Source: an uncultured Bacteroidales bacterium (lineage in GTDB: Bacteria > Bacteroidota > Bacteroidia > Bacteroidales > Paludibacteraceae). Taken from it: DNA of 47,597 nt. Below, piece by piece: positions 34,695 through 43,704 of the stretch (within the stretch, counting starts at the first letter, position 1; the number at the start of each line of letters is the position of its first letter). The translations under genes were made by a program, and so were the position numbers. The DNA is taken from the NCBI GenBank assembly GCA_946414805.1, contig CAMKPZ010000010.1, positions 1-47,597 of the forward strand, read 5' to 3'. The notes beneath the pieces are model-generated. The model did not search any database. It saw nothing but the letters and a program-made list of their open reading frames with translations, and was not told where the DNA came from.

Positions 34695-37601
34695 CATGAC
34701 TGCGTCATACAGTTCGTCAACAGAGTTGAAGAGTTTAGCCGGCGAGAGTTTGGTTACCTTGCAGCCCATCTTCTTCTCGATAGCTTTCAGGTCGATCTTC
34801 TTCGGGTCACCCATGAGAATGATCGTTACCGGTTTTCCTTGGATATTCTCCTTGTAGAAAGTCTCAATCTGATCGAAAGTGAGGGCGTCGATAGCCGCAG
34901 CATTCACTTTGGCGGGATCATCGTTGTACCCCAGACGCTGCCAGTACTCATAGGTCTGCGCTTTGCTGCGCATGGACGGTTTAGCCGTTTGTGCTGCCTG
35001 CTTGAGAGCAGCCTTGAGAGCCAAAATATTCGTTGAGTCAGCCGGCATATCGTTCAGTATATCCATGTATACGGAGATCGCATCGTTAACCTTATCACTC
35101 TGCGTACCCACATAACCGATGAAGTAGCAATCCTTACCCGGTAACTCCGGCGTAGCATCCACACCGTAAGCCGAGTATGCCATGGAGCGTTTTACACGAA
35201 TCTCGTTCATGATCACACCGGTGAAACCGCCTGACATATACTGGTTGAAAGCGTCAGAAGCCACATCCGAAGCGATGTCGTACGGACGACCGTTGATGTA
35301 AAAATAGAGGTCAGCCTGCTGTACATTACTGTTCGGCAAGAAGAGTACGGTCGGTTTGGAATACGACTGACGATCCTGCACGAACGGCGACTTCGAGGGT
35401 TTCATTCCTTCGGTCAACGGCAGGTTAGCAACCAGTTTGTCCTCCGGCAGCGTACCGCAGTAGAACACATCCAATGCGTACTCACGAGCCTGAGCGATCA
35501 ACGATTGTACTTTCGGCAGTCCGAGTCCCCAGATATCCGCAAACGGCACCTCGTCCAAGTAAGAGGAATTCTTGCCGTAGAGAGCGTACTGCATGAGAGC
35601 AGATTTCTGCACAGCCGTACGTTTCTGGCGGCTCAGACGAGAGAAGAACTCGCTACCCTTGATAGCATCCAACTGTTTCTGCTCCAAGTACGGCATGAGT
35701 AACTGACGGGTTACCAGATTCATAATCTTGTCGAGGTTCTCATCCTCACCGGAGATAGAGATATAGAAATAAGAATCATTACATCCGTAGGACACATAAC
35801 CTCCGAGTTTAGCAACCTGCATATCGAAATCCTTACCCTCGATAGCCGGATTACCCATGATACCTGCATTTTCCATCAGCACTGCTGCGTACGGCAGAAG
35901 CGGCATTTCATGCTCACCGACTCCGTAACGGAGAACGAGCGAGAAGATATCATTCTTCTTGTTCGGGGTGTAACGAAGCGTTACATTATCACCCAGCGAA
36001 CTTACCTTCACCTCATTGAAATCATTGAAGGTCTGTTTGAGTTCACCTTTCGGCAGTTTCTTGAATGCTTCAGCATACTCAGTCTTGGCGTTCTTCACCG
36101 GATCCAACGGTTTGATATTCGGCTTCGGCAGCGGTTTTGCTTTCAGGCTCTTGGTATCCTCGTCGAAGGAGATGGTCATATGGTCTGCATCGAAATATTT
36201 CTTTGCCACACGTGCGATCTCCTCTTTGGTGAGGTTCTGAATCTTCTCGTTAGCCGTGAAGATATCGTCAACCGGTTTCGCGTAGGTGAACGCATCTACG
36301 AGGACATTCATCTTGGATGCCGGACTCTCATTGAACGCCTTGAACGATTGTGCGTACATATGTTTTACGTTCGCAATCAGTTCGTCCGAGATCTCACCGC
36401 GTTTGATCTTATCGATCTCGCGCATTACAATCGACTCCGTTGCTTTATCAGACTCGTACATCTGCTGGTTGGCATCATAGTACGGCACAGCCATTACGAT
36501 GATACGTCCATCGTTACGACGGGTATCGGAGAAAGCATATGCTGCGGACACATCACCCTTGGTGTTCACTTGATCCAGCAGACCGGTCTGTCCGTTGTAG
36601 AGCAGTTGGCATACAAACTCCAGCACATCCTGATCCGGATCACCCTCTTTAACACCCTGATAAACCCAAGCGACTTGCGGGTTATAACCCAGATTGTAGT
36701 GTTTCTTACCGGTCAGTTTCACCTCCGGATATGAAGGACGAGCGGGCAATTCTTTCGGTTCCAAGCGGCCGAAAGTCTCTGCGATCATCGGTTTGGTGGA
36801 CTCGGAATCGAAATCACCGACGATGATAAGCGCCATGTTGTTCGGCACATACCATGTGTTGTAGAACTCGATCAGACGGCTGAGACGCGGGTTTTTGAGG
36901 TGCTCGGGCAGACCGATGACATCACGCTCGTACGGTGAACCTTTGTAGATATCCTCCATCAGCTGTTTCTGTGCCTGAGACGAAGGCTCGTTGGCGTACA
37001 TGTTGTACTCCTCGAACACGTTCTCCAACTCAGCCTGGAACGTACGGAAGACAGGGTTGATCAGACGGTCTGAGAAGATCGTCAACCAACGGTACATCTC
37101 TGCAGCCGGGAAGGAGTTATGGTACGCCGTGAGGTCATAAGACGTGTACGCGTTGACACCCTCAGCACCGATGAGGTCCAGCATGTTGAAAAAATCTTCG
37201 GTCGAAGAGATCTTCGCCTCACGCATGGAGCACTCGTTGATCTTTGTAGCGAGTTCCTCGCGGAGTTTCGGATCGGTAGCATCTGAGTACTGATCGTAGA
37301 GCGCGATGATGGAATCATAGATCGGTTTCTCTGCTTCCCAGTCGAGGGCACCAATCTTCTGTGTACCCTTGAAGAGCATGTGCTCGAGGTAGTGCGCCAA
37401 ACCGGTGTATTCTTTCGGTTCGTCTACCGCTCCGGCGCGAACCACTACGTAACCGGTAACATCCGGTGCATCGTGATCCTCCCAAAGGAGAACAGTGAGA
37501 CCATTGTCTAACTTGTACTCAGTCAGTCCCTCGCGGGTTTGAGCTGAGAGAAATGCGGTGCCGCAAACGAGCAGCAGAGCGCTAAGTAAAAGTTTTCTCA
37601 T
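34692..37601 (-). CDS. M16 family zinc metallopeptidase (pitrilysin/PqqL-like)
   Basis: This 969-residue protein has a signal peptide (LLLSALLLVCGTAFLSAQ) and four M16 domains; the first has the inverted zinc motif HYLEH at residues 70-74 with the downstream glutamate in the ELENVFEEY region, whereas the second half is the inactive partner. It should degrade peptides in the periplasm. The segment NEIRVKRSMAYSAYG in the second half is the typical substrate-binding Arg/Tyr region. It lies 75 nt after tdh without a recognisable promoter, the gap being filled with 8-bp repeats, and 29 nt before era. Confidence 0.92.
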   Translation of the reverse strand: MRKLLLSALLLVCGTAFLSAQTREGLTEYKLDNGLTVLLWEDHDAPDVTGYVVVRAGAVDEPKEYTGLAHYLEHMLFKGTQKIGALDWEAEKPIYDSIIALYDQYSDATDPKLREELATKINECSMREAKISSTEDFFNMLDLIGAEGVNAYTSYDLTAYHNSFPAAEMYRWLTIFSDRLINPVFRTFQAELENVFEEYNMYANEPSSQAQKQLMEDIYKGSPYERDVIGLPEHLKNPRLSRLIEFYNTWYVPNNMALIIVGDFDSESTKPMIAETFGRLEPKELPARPSYPEVKLTGKKHYNLGYNPQVAWVYQGVKEGDPDQDVLEFVCQLLYNGQTGLLDQVNTKGDVSAAYAFSDTRRNDGRIIVMAVPYYDANQQMYESDKATESIVMREIDKIKRGEISDELIANVKHMYAQSFKAFNESPASKMNVLVDAFTYAKPVDDIFTANEKIQNLTKEEIARVAKKYFDADHMTISFDEDTKSLKAKPLPKPNIKPLDPVKNAKTEYAEAFKKLPKGELKQTFNDFNEVKVSSLGDNVTLRYTPNKKNDIFSLVLRYGVGEHEMPLLPYAAVLMENAGIMGNPAIEGKDFDMQVAKLGGYVSYGCNDSYFYISISGEDENLDKIMNLVTRQLLMPYLEQKQLDAIKGSEFFSRLSRQKRTAVQKSALMQYALYGKNSSYLDEVPFADIWGLGLPKVQSLIAQAREYALDVFYCGTLPEDKLVANLPLTEGMKPSKSPFVQDRQSYSKPTVLFLPNSNVQQADLYFYINGRPYDIASDVASDAFNQYMSGGFTGVIMNEIRVKRSMAYSAYGVDATPELPGKDCYFIGYVGTQSDKVNDAISVYMDILNDMPADSTNILALKAALKQAAQTAKPSMRSKAQTYEYWQRLGYNDDPAKVNAAAIDALTFDQIETFYKENIQGKPVTIILMGDPKKIDLKAIEKKMGCKVTKLSPAKLFNSVDELYDAVM

Positions 37602-37635
37602 TGTTGTTAATAATTATTGTTAATATTTAATTTTT

Positions 37636-37671
37636 CGAGATATCGACATAGCGACATAGCGACATATCGAG
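37636..37671. repeat. four 8-bp tandem repeats (CGACATAG type) between tdh and M16 gene
   Basis: CGAGATAT, CGACATAG, CGACATAG, CGACATAT, then CGAG, without gaps. A similar 8-bp array stands before kbl. Confidence 0.88.
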
Positions 37672-37676
37672 TTCTT

Positions 37677-38702
37677 TTACCATTCAAGCAGTACTTTTCC
37701 GCACTGGCCGGAGACCATGACATCGAAGCCTTTCTGGAAGTCGTCGAACTTGAAGCGGTGAGTGATCACCGGACTGAGGTCAAGTCCTCCGAGGAGCATC
37801 TGCTCCATCTGGTACCATGTCTCCCACATGCGGCGGCCGGTGATTCCTTTGATCGTCAGGGCGTTAAAGATCACATCGGACCAGTTGACCTTGGTGTCAG
37901 AAGGCAGGATACCGAGTTGGGCGATGTTGGCACCTTTGTACATATGCTCAATCATCTCATTGAAGGCCGCCGGCGCACCGGACATCTCCAGTCCCACATC
38001 GAATCCTTTGATTCCGAGTTGCTGCATAGCACCTTGTACGGTCTCGCCTTTGGAGCCATCAACGGTAAGGGTAGCACCCATCTTTTTCGCTATCTCCAGC
38101 CTCAGCGGATTGATATCCGTTACGACGATGTTCTTTGCTCCAGCGTAGCGGCATATACCTGCCGCCATCGTTCCGATGAGACCTGCGCCGGTGATGAGCA
38201 CATCTTCGCCCAAGAGCGGGAAAGCCAATGCCGTGTGCGTTGCGTTACCGAAGGGGTCCATGATAGCTGCGAAATCGTCGGGTATCTCCGGCCGCAGTTT
38301 GACTACGTTGGATTCGGGGATCGTCACGTATTCGGCGAAACAGCCGTCCTTGCCCATGATTCCCACGGAGATCGTGTTCTCGCAGACATGTCCCATTCCG
38401 CGGCGGCAGTTACGGCAGTGACCGCAAACGATATGTCCTTCGGCGGTCACGCGTTCGCCGACCTTGAAGTTACGCACACCTGCGCCTACTTCGGCTACTA
38501 TTCCAACGAACTCATGCCCCATCGTATAAGGCGGTTTGCAGTGGGATTGGGACCATGCGTCCCATTTATACATGTGCAGGTCGGTGCCGCAGATAGCAGC
38601 CTTGATGACCTTGATCAGCACATCGTTCACTCCCACTTCCGGCATCGGCACTTCTTCCATCCAGATGCCGGGCTCAGGAAATCTCTTTACAAGAGCTTTC
38701 AT
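37677..38702 (-). CDS. tdh: L-threonine 3-dehydrogenase
   Basis: This 341-residue zinc-dependent NAD dehydrogenase oxidises L-threonine to 2-amino-3-ketobutyrate, the substrate of the neighbouring Kbl. The catalytic zinc site uses Cys in ICGTDLH and the GHEFVG histidine/glutamate; the structural zinc has CGHCRNCRRGMGHVC. The Rossmann motif is GAGLIGTMAAGI. The length equals that of E. coli Tdh. It lies 27 nt after kbl, and the gap is a copy of the 15-bp AAATGACCAAATGG repeat that includes the kbl stop codon. Confidence 0.96.
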   Translation of the reverse strand: MKALVKRFPEPGIWMEEVPMPEVGVNDVLIKVIKAAICGTDLHMYKWDAWSQSHCKPPYTMGHEFVGIVAEVGAGVRNFKVGERVTAEGHIVCGHCRNCRRGMGHVCENTISVGIMGKDGCFAEYVTIPESNVVKLRPEIPDDFAAIMDPFGNATHTALAFPLLGEDVLITGAGLIGTMAAGICRYAGAKNIVVTDINPLRLEIAKKMGATLTVDGSKGETVQGAMQQLGIKGFDVGLEMSGAPAAFNEMIEHMYKGANIAQLGILPSDTKVNWSDVIFNALTIKGITGRRMWETWYQMEQMLLGGLDLSPVITHRFKFDDFQKGFDVMVSGQCGKVLLEW

Positions 38703-38710
38703 AATTTTCT

Positions 38711-38736
38711 CATTTATTTGACCATTTAGTCATTTC
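38711..38736 (-). repeat. 15-bp repeat copy at the kbl/tdh junction
   Basis: On the minus strand AAATGACTAAATGGT followed by CAAATAAATGAG. The TGA that ends kbl is inside the first unit; tdh starts 8 nt beyond the last. Confidence 0.85.
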
Positions 38737-39920
38737 AGTACTGCAAGTTCCGTGCCAATCTTTGTGAAGGCGGCGATACATTTATCTAATTGTCCGCGTG
38801 TGTGCGCGGCGGAAACCTGTACGCGGATGCGCGCTTGTCCCTTCGGCACCACCGGATAATAGAAGCCTGTAACGTATATTCCTTCTTTCTGGAGCGCGGC
38901 TGCGAACTCTTGCGAGAGGCGTGCGTCATAGAGCATTACGGCGCAGATAGCAGATTGGGTCGGTTTGATATCAAAACCTGCCGCTTTCATCTTCTCTACG
39001 AAATAGGCGGTATTCTCGTGCAGACGGTCTTGCAGTTCGTTGCTCCGTGTCAAAATCTCAAATGTCTTGATTCCTGCCGCTGCAATCATCGGCGGAATAG
39101 AGTTCGAGAAGAGATACGGACGGCTGCGCTGACGCAGGAGGTCGATAATCTCTTTCTTTCCGGTTGTAAAACCGCCTACCGAGCCGCCAAACGCTTTGCC
39201 GAGCGTGCCGGTGATGATCTCTACCTTGCCGCGCATGTTGTAGAGCTCAGTCACGCCGTGTCCGGTCTTGCCGACCACGCCTGCCGAATGGCTCTCGTCC
39301 ACCATGACGAGCGCGTTGTATTTCTGCGCCAATTCGTAGATCTTGTCCAGCGGACAGACATTGCCGTCCATGGAGAACACACCGTCCGTAGCGATAATAC
39401 GGAAGCGCTGTGCCTGCGCTTTCTTGAGCTGCTCCTCGAGGTCCGCCATATCGCCGTTCGCATAGCGGTAACGGACTGCCTTGCAGAGGCGCACGCCATC
39501 AATGATAGAAGCGTGGTTGAGGGCGTCGGAGATGATCGCATCTTCTTCGGTCAGCAGCGGTTCAAACAGACCGCCGTTGGCATCAAAACAAGCTGCATAA
39601 AGAATCGTGTCTTCCGTTCCAAAGAAATCGGAGATGACGCGTTCGAGTTCCTTGTGCGTGTCCTGCGTACCGCAGATGAAACGCACCGATGCCATGCCGT
39701 AACCGCGTGCATCCATACGCGCTTTGGCGGCTTCGATAAGTTCTTTGTTATCGGCGAGACCGAGGTAGTTATTCGCGCAGAAGTTAATCACTTCCTGTCC
39801 GCCCTCTACGGCGATGCCTGAGGACTGCGGGGTGATAATCACCCGCTCGTTCTTATATAGTCCTGCGTCGCGAATCTCCTGAAGAGTCGATTGCAGGTGT
39901 TTTTGAAATTGTTCGTACAT
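38730..39920 (-). CDS. kbl: glycine C-acetyltransferase (2-amino-3-ketobutyrate CoA ligase)
   Basis: This 396-residue PLP enzyme splits 2-amino-3-ketobutyrate with CoA into glycine and acetyl-CoA, completing threonine breakdown started by Tdh. It belongs to the alpha-oxoamine synthase family: VDESHSAGVVGKTGHG, GTLGKAFGGSVGG with the PLP lysine, and NNYLGLADN near the N-terminus. The length is practically that of E. coli Kbl (398). The gene order kbl-tdh matches E. coli. No TAnnTTTG box lies in the 80 nt to gdhA, which hold 8-bp and CTCCC repeats instead, so it may be read from gdhA or from a different promoter type. Confidence 0.96.
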   Translation of the reverse strand: MYEQFQKHLQSTLQEIRDAGLYKNERVIITPQSSGIAVEGGQEVINFCANNYLGLADNKELIEAAKARMDARGYGMASVRFICGTQDTHKELERVISDFFGTEDTILYAACFDANGGLFEPLLTEEDAIISDALNHASIIDGVRLCKAVRYRYANGDMADLEEQLKKAQAQRFRIIATDGVFSMDGNVCPLDKIYELAQKYNALVMVDESHSAGVVGKTGHGVTELYNMRGKVEIITGTLGKAFGGSVGGFTTGKKEIIDLLRQRSRPYLFSNSIPPMIAAAGIKTFEILTRSNELQDRLHENTAYFVEKMKAAGFDIKPTQSAICAVMLYDARLSQEFAAALQKEGIYVTGFYYPVVPKGQARIRVQVSAAHTRGQLDKCIAAFTKIGTELAVLK

Positions 39921-39927
39921 AGTTTTC

Positions 39928-39959
39928 CGATATTTCGATATTACGATATTTCGATATTA
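39928..39959. repeat. four 8-bp repeats (CGATATTT/CGATATTA) before kbl
   Basis: CGATATTT, CGATATTA, CGATATTT, CGATATTA in tandem, alternating in the last base, 8 nt before the kbl start codon. Confidence 0.9.
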
Positions 39960-39968
39960 CGACTCCTT

Positions 39969-39997
39969 CTCCTCCCTTGAGGGGAGGTCGGGAGGGG
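39969..39997. repeat. CTCCTCCCTTGAGGGGAGG hairpin repeat at the gdhA end
   Basis: CCTCCC and GGGAGG form a stem around TTGAG; TCGGGAGGGG follows and then T-rich sequence. A diverged copy of the same element (CTCTCCCTTGAGGGGAGAG, then TCGGAGAGGG) lies inside the AmgK-like gene at 45419-45450 on the minus strand. Confidence 0.8.
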
Positions 39998-40000
39998 TTT

Positions 40001-41344
40001 TTATATGATTCCCTGTTCCAGCATCGCAGTAGCGACCTTCATAAAACCGGCGATGTTGGCGCCCTTGACATAGTCGATCGTGCCGTCGGGTTGGGTGCCG
40101 TAGCGGACACATTGCTCGTGAATGGACTCCATGATATGGTGCAAACGCTCATCCACTTCTGCGGCTTTCCAAGAGAGGTGCTCGGCGTTCTGGGTCATTT
40201 CGAGGCCCGAGGTAGCCACGCCACCGGCATTAACCGCCTTACCCGGCGCAAAGAGGACTCCGTTGGATTGGAAGAAATGGATCGCTCCCGGCTGGCAACC
40301 CATGTTCGAAACCTCGCAGCAGCACCAGCAGCCGTTGGCCTTCAGTTCCTTTGCGTCCTCCTCGGAGAGCTCGTTCTGGAAAGCGCACGGCAGGGCGATG
40401 TCGCATGGGATTGACCATGCCTTCTTGCCGGCTGTGAAGGTGCAGAGAGAGGGAAACTTGTCCGCCATGTCTTGTACCTTGTTGCGGTTGGACGCACGCA
40501 TAACGAGCATGTAGTCGATCATGTCTTTGGTGATGCCATCTTTGATGGCTACAACGCCGTCCGGTCCGGAGATAGCGACCACCTTGGCACCGAGTTCAAC
40601 GGCTTTGGTGGCAGCTCCCCAAGCTACGTTACCGAAGCCGGAGATGGCTACTTTCTTACCCTTGATATCTTTGCCTGCCTTGTGGAGGAGGTGCTGGGTG
40701 AAATAGAGTGCACCGAAACCGGTTGCCTCCGGGCGGAGGATCGAACCGCCCCAAGTCATACCTTTGCCGGTGAGGACACCTGTATGATATTCGCGCGCGA
40801 GTTTCTGGTACATGCCGTTGAGGAAGCCTATCTCGCGTCCGCCGACTCCAACATCACCGGCAGGGATGTCTTGGTCGGGACCGATGCAACGCCATAACTC
40901 CAACATAAAGGCCTGGCAGAAACGCATGATCTCCGCATCGGATTTGCCAACCGGATCAAAGTCTGAACCGCCTTTCGCGCCACCCATCGGAAGGGTTGTC
41001 AGCGCGTTCTTGAAGGTCTGTTCGAAACCAAGGAACTTCAGCATGGACGGGGTAACGGCTCTATGGAAACGCAGACCGCCTTTGTACGGACCGATGGCGG
41101 AATTGAACTGGACGCGGTAACCGAGGTTGGTCTGCACCTCGCCCTGATCGTCAATCCACGTGACGCGGAAGGTAAAGATACGGTCGGGCTCGACCATGCG
41201 CTCCACGATCTTCGCCTGCTCAAACTCAGGGTGTTGGTTGTACACCTCTTCGATGGATTCCAATACTTCCTGAACGGCTTGCAGATACTCTGCTTCTCCC
41301 GGATGTTTCGCAGCCAAACGCTGCATAATGTCTTGTACTTTCAT
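40001..41344 (-). CDS. gdhA: NADP-type glutamate dehydrogenase
   Basis: This 447-residue hexameric enzyme makes glutamate from 2-oxoglutarate and ammonia, the main ammonium entry route in Bacteroidales. It has the 2-oxoglutarate/glutamate site GYRVQFNSAIGPYKGG, the catalytic segment LPMGGAKGGSDFDP, and the nucleotide-binding region KVAISGFGNVAWGAA. The length equals that of E. coli GdhA. I start at MKVQDIMQR (41344); the open frame extends 155 codons further upstream into the histidine-kinase gene but crosses the promoter and has no family match. A palindrome overlaps the -33 element, suggesting control by a dimeric regulator. Confidence 0.96.
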   Translation of the reverse strand: MKVQDIMQRLAAKHPGEAEYLQAVQEVLESIEEVYNQHPEFEQAKIVERMVEPDRIFTFRVTWIDDQGEVQTNLGYRVQFNSAIGPYKGGLRFHRAVTPSMLKFLGFEQTFKNALTTLPMGGAKGGSDFDPVGKSDAEIMRFCQAFMLELWRCIGPDQDIPAGDVGVGGREIGFLNGMYQKLAREYHTGVLTGKGMTWGGSILRPEATGFGALYFTQHLLHKAGKDIKGKKVAISGFGNVAWGAATKAVELGAKVVAISGPDGVVAIKDGITKDMIDYMLVMRASNRNKVQDMADKFPSLCTFTAGKKAWSIPCDIALPCAFQNELSEEDAKELKANGCWCCCEVSNMGCQPGAIHFFQSNGVLFAPGKAVNAGGVATSGLEMTQNAEHLSWKAAEVDERLHHIMESIHEQCVRYGTQPDGTIDYVKGANIAGFMKVATAMLEQGII

Positions 41345-41404
41345 TTTTAGTGTGTTTTTATGGTATGTTTGTATATGTTTATTAGTCTCTAATAAAATCG
41401 GCCA

Positions 41405-41435
41405 CAAAATTACATAAAAAAATCGACATACACAA
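41405..41435 (-). promoter_or_regulatory. promoter of gdhA
   Basis: Minus strand: TTG at 41433-41435, 20-nt spacer with A at 4 and TC at 7-8, TAATTTTG at 41405-41412. The leader is about 55 nt. Confidence 0.85.
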
Positions 41436-41444
41436 TAGTGTATG
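41427..41444. promoter_or_regulatory. CATACAC-N4-GTGTATG palindrome on the gdhA promoter
   Basis: Perfect 7-bp arms (41427-41433 and 41438-41444) around AATA cover the -33 TTG of gdhA. This is the geometry of an operator for a dimeric repressor; the regulator is not known. Confidence 0.6.
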
Positions 41445-41579
41445 CCTTTTTTTCTGATTTTTACTGCTTTTTGAAGGGGATCTAATGGCCGCGGAAGGTA
41501 GTTCAGTGACCGCGGACGAACTGACACTCCGGGGTGTCCGTCAGGATTTGGAGACAAAAAAGGAAGATTGGTAAGAGGG

Positions 41580-43571
41580 TTAGCTCTTGCGGAGGTAGAT
41601 GAAGAAAGTGGTGCCCTTGGGGGAAGAGACGAAGGCAATGCGGCCGCCAGAACCCTCGACGATATGTTTGGAGATCGCGAGACCGAGTCCGTTGCCGTTG
41701 GACTTGGTGGTGAAATTCGGCTGGAAGATGCGCGCCTGCGCCTCCTCGGGAATACCAGAGCCGTCATCGGAGATGGATATCTGCACTTCGCGGTCGGAAT
41801 AAGCGGCATTGAGAACCACTATGATGTCCGTCGGCGAAGCCTGGAGGGCATTGCGGATGATATTGACGAAGACCTGGCTGATCTGTTCGTTGTCTGCGCG
41901 GACGATCACTCCGTTATCGGGTCCGATATAACGCACCGGCACCTGTTCGTCATTCTCACGCTGGAGGGTGATCACGTTCGACAGTTTCCCAGCGACATCG
42001 ACTTCGGTAGTAACGACCTCGGGCTGCTTGGCAAAAGCAGAGAAAGACTGGGCGATATGCGCCAGATTGTCAATCTCGGCGACAAGCATCTTCGTAGTCT
42101 TGTCAAAATAGTCGTCAAAGCCTTCCGTCCCCCGTTTGAGTTGGAGTTTCTGGACCGATAACTTCATGGGCGTGAGGGGGTTGTTTATCTCATGTGCAAT
42201 CTGTCGCGCCATAGTCCGCCACGCGCCTTCGCGTTCGGCGCTTGCCAACTGCTCCGCGCTCTCCTCCACCCGGTCGACCAACAAATTATAGCGTTCGACC
42301 AAGGCTCCCAGTTCATCGTGGTACGGGTAGTCGATATGGTTGTCCTTCGCGCCGATCTTAAACGACCGCATTTTCTCATTGAGCATCGCGATCGGTGCCG
42401 TCATGCTTTTCGCCGCCCCGAAAGAGAACACCAACGCCAGGAAAAGAACGATCAGGTAAGGCGGCAAGAGGCGTGAGAGGAGGTCGTTGAGTTCCGCATT
42501 ACGCGTCTGTTCACTCAGGAAATAGGGCAGAGCGATATATCCGACCGGCACGAACGAGCCGTTATAGAACGGGACATAGGAGACGAGATAGGGTCTTGAG
42601 GCTATCTGCTCGTAACAAACGGCGGTATGCGCCTCCGTGAAGAGCGCCTCCGGCGCCATGCGACGCGAGAGCAATCCGCCCGAGAAAAGGGCTTCCGAGG
42701 AGGACGCCAACAGTTCGCCGGAGAGCGAATAGACATGTATATCCTGGTTGATATCATATCCCAGATCATGCAGATCGACCGCGAGACCCGAAGCCTGCGA
42801 ACTATTGAGCGACACATCCCAGTAATAGAGCGAACGCAGATAGGACTGGATGTACTCCGAACGCGTCTGCAACTCCCGGCGCTGGCGCTGTTCGAAATTG
42901 GCGTTCACATACCGCATGGACATCACAAAGAGGTAGATGAACACCGCCAGCACACAGACCATAATGATATACATGATCCGGGTGGAGAGACGCATGTTGC
43001 GTAAGCCGCGGTGATGCACCAGCACTGCAATCCCGATCACCACCATCAGCGCAAAAATAGCGATGATGATATAGAAATAGGGGTTTGCCGAAAAGGGCGA
43101 TGCGTTCTCTTTATTCTCCAGCAGTTCGCGGAAAGAGAAGGTCTGGGAAGCAATCGTGTTGATATCCGGATAGTCCTCCAGTCTGGCATAAGAGAGCGGA
43201 ATCACCGTGAGGACATTGTATATACCGGCTTTGGTCCACCGCGTCCGCGCCTGAGCGTTGCTGAAAGTATGATCCCTCCACATATCGTACGCCGTGACAT
43301 ACACACCGTCCCCCGCCAAGCGGTTGGAGGACCAATAGACCATCTGACGGGTGTCGAAGACATAGAAAAGAACCTTCTCATCCTGCTCGGCGATCGCCCG
43401 GATCGAATCGAGCGACACATTGCGGGTCAAGGCATCGCAGAGGACCGAAGTCCGGCGCTCGGCAAGCTCCTGACGCTTCGCCAATTCATTTTCCTCCGAT
43501 GAACAGGAGGAGAGGATCGCCGCACTCAGGAGCACAGACAGGAGAGATATATAAAGTACTATTTTTCGCAT
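41580..43571 (-). CDS. NtrY-like membrane sensor histidine kinase, orphan
   Basis: This 663-residue kinase has an N-terminal segment ending in a lipobox-like LSSC, a first periplasmic region, hydrophobic spans at YFYIIIAIFALMVVIGIAV, IMYIIMVCVLAVFIYLFVM and YLIVLFLALVFSFGA, and a second sensor region between the last two. A HAMP-like linker leads to the phospho-acceptor His in IAHEINNPLTPMK. The ATPase domain has the N box (NIIRNAL), DDGSGIP and GNGLGLAISKHI. The HEINNPLTPMK box is that of the NtrY group. No response regulator is adjacent. Start is MRKIVLYIS; the -7 promoter box lies only 8 nt before it, so the mRNA is almost leaderless. The 135 nt between its stop and the gdhA promoter hold two CCGCGGA motifs and a CACTCCGGGGTG hairpin but no gene. 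Confidence 0.9.
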   Translation of the reverse strand: MRKIVLYISLLSVLLSAAILSSCSSEENELAKRQELAERRTSVLCDALTRNVSLDSIRAIAEQDEKVLFYVFDTRQMVYWSSNRLAGDGVYVTAYDMWRDHTFSNAQARTRWTKAGIYNVLTVIPLSYARLEDYPDINTIASQTFSFRELLENKENASPFSANPYFYIIIAIFALMVVIGIAVLVHHRGLRNMRLSTRIMYIIMVCVLAVFIYLFVMSMRYVNANFEQRQRRELQTRSEYIQSYLRSLYYWDVSLNSSQASGLAVDLHDLGYDINQDIHVYSLSGELLASSSEALFSGGLLSRRMAPEALFTEAHTAVCYEQIASRPYLVSYVPFYNGSFVPVGYIALPYFLSEQTRNAELNDLLSRLLPPYLIVLFLALVFSFGAAKSMTAPIAMLNEKMRSFKIGAKDNHIDYPYHDELGALVERYNLLVDRVEESAEQLASAEREGAWRTMARQIAHEINNPLTPMKLSVQKLQLKRGTEGFDDYFDKTTKMLVAEIDNLAHIAQSFSAFAKQPEVVTTEVDVAGKLSNVITLQRENDEQVPVRYIGPDNGVIVRADNEQISQVFVNIIRNALQASPTDIIVVLNAAYSDREVQISISDDGSGIPEEAQARIFQPNFTTKSNGNGLGLAISKHIVEGSGGRIAFVSSPKGTTFFIYLRKS

Positions 43572-43579
43572 TTCGGGTG

Positions 43580-43610
43580 CAAATTTACTACAAAAAAATG
43601 ACATGAGCAA
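43580..43610 (-). promoter_or_regulatory. promoter of the histidine kinase gene
   Basis: Minus strand: TTG at 43608-43610, 20-nt spacer starting CTCATGTCA, TAAATTTG at 43580-43587. The last G of the box is 9 nt from the A of the ATG. Confidence 0.82.
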
Positions 43611-43650
43611 GAAAAAATGACTATATAAATGCATTTTTTTTCAAAAATAT

Positions 43651-43681
43651 TTGGTCATGTCAAAAAAAAGCAGTACTTTTG
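43651..43681 (+). promoter_or_regulatory. promoter of tRNA-Lys
   Basis: TTG at 43651-43653, 20-nt spacer, TACTTTTG at 43674-43681. The spacer differs at only one of 20 positions from that of tRNA-His. Confidence 0.88.
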
Positions 43682-43704
43682 CACCCGCTTTTGAGAAATA
43701 GCGA

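Noticed and set aside
37617..38729. Rightward 370-codon frame opposite tdh
   Set aside because: Antisense shadow of a well-supported gene; no promoter and no family features.
38790..39821. Rightward 343-codon frame opposite kbl
   Set aside because: Antisense shadow; the kbl frame has all family motifs.
41345..41809. N-terminal extension of glutamate dehydrogenase by 155 codons
   Set aside because: The extension crosses the gdhA promoter and the end of the kinase gene; MKVQDIMQR matches the normal family start and length.
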